Part shown: positions 14,047-15,018 of the stretch, one piece after another
Numbering within the stretch: the first letter of the stretch is position 1
How the letters are laid out: each line of letters opens with the position of its first letter
Position numbers and translations under genes: made by a program
Assembly: GCA_029012165.1 (NCBI GenBank)
Contig: JAQXLO010000140.1
Location: forward strand, 1 to 15,018
Source: Oscillospiraceae bacterium
GTDB taxonomy: Bacteria > Bacillota > Clostridia > Oscillospirales > Acutalibacteraceae
Direction of reading: 5' to 3'
Length of the DNA stretch: 15,018 bases
Notes under the pieces: generated by a model
What the model saw: the letters and a program-made list of their open reading frames with translations, nothing else
Told to the model about the DNA's origin: nothing
The model's database searches: none

Positions 14047-15018
14047 TTATCTGTGCACGGGCGCAAAGCAGAAGCGATAGGAAAGTCCGTTTTCTGCATT
14101 GACCCGGTATTGTGCCAGTGTGTCCTGACCGCAGCTGGCCGTGCCTGTACCACGCATAAAGCCGTCGATATGCAGCACGGTGGTGTGCTCGTCATGCAGA
14201 TCCTCACGGTGCTTGGCACCGCAAAGCAGTTTTTGGGTAAAGGGTCTTGCGGTAAAGCTGAACGCCTTGTCCAGTGCGGTGAAGCGCAGACCGTCTCCGC
14301 ACTCGTCCGTCAGCTCCACAAAGCGTGTCTCGCCGTGGTGTCCGCTGTCCTGGGGCTTGATGTACGGCTCGTACAGATCCTCGACCTTGGCAGTGTAAAC
14401 GCCCACGGGTGCCTGCGCTTTGAAGTCGCAGAGATTCTCCTTTTCCCCCCTGCCGTAGTAGCGCACACGGCGCATATTCTCCGGCAGCTCCAGCGTCAGA
14501 CCGAAACGAATCAGGTCTTTGTTGATGTCCCTGTCCGCCACAGGCGTCAGCGTGGCCGCCACCTCCACGGTACCCTTGCCGCCGACGGTGTAGGCCAGGG
14601 TCAGGTCAAACAGCTTGATGCCGCCGCCCTCCACGGAGAACGTTGCCGTGACTTTGCCGTCCTCGGTGTAGGAGAAGCCTGTCAAGGGATATTGCAGGCG
14701 GTGCAGGCGGTTGTAGCGCCAGAAGCCTCTCTTGTGCGCATCGTTGTCGAGGAGCGCTCTGTACATATTCGGGAACAGACCGTGCTTGTTGTCCACGGGA
14801 TCGTCGTTGAAATACTGCTTGCCGCCGACGGTGTAGGCACGCAGTGCGCCGCAGGACTTGCAGAACACCGCTTCGCCGCCGTCGAAGTGCGCTGTGACGG
14901 TTTCGCCGTCGTCCGTCATCGTAACGGTACCCGCATCGGGTGCGACGGCGGGCATTGCCTCGCACAGCGCAATCTGTTCCACGGCAACAACATGGTCGCC
15001 GTCGGTATAGGTGAAGTT
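14047..15018 (-). CDS. lacZ: GH2 LacZ-type beta-galactosidase, C-terminal part (cut by window edge)
   Basis: The last 323 codons of a minus-strand gene that begins beyond position 15018; the frame stays open to the edge (NFTYTDGDHVVAV before the first internal GTG). It contains the beta-galactosidase small-chain domain (LacZ domain 5): FPNMYRALLDNDAHK corresponds to the LacZ NFWRAPTDND region, and RYYGRGEKENLCDFKA with VGVYTAKVEDLYEPYIKPQ matches YYGRGPHENYxDR..A and the following segment. The catalytic TIM-barrel is outside the window, so activity cannot be judged. LacZ enzymes hydrolyse terminal beta-galactosides. It is upstream of, and probably in one operon with, the serine hydrolase gene. 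Confidence 0.93.
   Translation of the reverse strand, partial: NFTYTDGDHVVAVEQIALCEAMPAVAPDAGTVTMTDDGETVTAHFDGGEAVFCKSCGALRAYTVGGKQYFNDDPVDNKHGLFPNMYRALLDNDAHKRGFWRYNRLHRLQYPLTGFSYTEDGKVTATFSVEGGGIKLFDLTLAYTVGGKGTVEVAATLTPVADRDINKDLIRFGLTLELPENMRRVRYYGRGEKENLCDFKAQAPVGVYTAKVEDLYEPYIKPQDSGHHGETRFVELTDECGDGLRFTALDKAFSFTARPFTQKLLCGAKHREDLHDEHTTVLHIDGFMRGTGTASCGQDTLAQYRVNAENGLSYRFCFAPVHR

Overview
The window looks like chromosomal DNA of a Bacillota bacterium, most likely a Clostridia (Oscillospiraceae/Ruminococcaceae-type) gut anaerobe. Reasons: strong AGGAGG-type ribosome sites, TTG and GTG starts, sigma-A promoters with 17-bp spacers, tRNA genes that encode CCA, a zapA-U32 gene pair, and several plant- or host-glycan glycosidases. 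The taxonomic call is inference. No prophage, CRISPR array, transposase or defence locus is visible. All protein genes but one, and all four tRNAs, lie on the minus strand, so transcription mostly runs from high to low coordinates.

Layout from high to low coordinates. (1) 15018-8523 is a tight minus-strand run: the C-terminal part of a GH2 LacZ-type beta-galactosidase, a cytosolic serine hydrolase of the beta-lactamase/PBP fold, a COG2509-type FAD-dependent protein with a cysteine cluster, the cell-division protein ZapA, and a U32 protein with a DUF3656-like C-terminus (RlhA-like). Gaps are 3-32 nt or an ATGA overlap, so co-transcription is likely; the operon promoter lies outside the window. 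(2) A strong promoter at 8468-8496 drives typA (TTG start) and ribF, whose start codon abuts the typA stop; a clean terminator at 5695-5722 ends this unit. (3) 5369-5694 has no convincing gene. It holds a repeat remnant and the promoter of a dGTPase-like HD phosphohydrolase (4172-5368). (4) The only plus-strand gene encodes a 127-aa signal-peptide/one-TM protein with a highly charged tail, and has its own promoter and terminator. (5) A tRNA cluster is transcribed in the order Asp, Thr, Met/Ile2, Trp. It has a promoter in front of Asp and two intrinsic terminators, one inside the cluster and one after it. (6) A GH78-like alpha-L-rhamnosidase gene starts about 26 nt beyond the last terminator. 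It is followed by a roughly 230-bp hairpin-rich element with imperfect terminal inverted repeats, and then by the N-terminal 245 residues of a GH3 beta-glucosidase/beta-xylosidase that runs off the window.

Three glycosidases (GH2, GH78, GH3) suggest a life on plant or host glycans, but they are interspersed with housekeeping genes rather than forming one utilisation locus. The least explained objects are the structured repeat (copy at 791-1020, with related inverted pieces at 5441-5681), the two terminators placed so that downstream genes have no room for their own promoter, and the small charged membrane protein. I did not find a clearly new multi-gene system.
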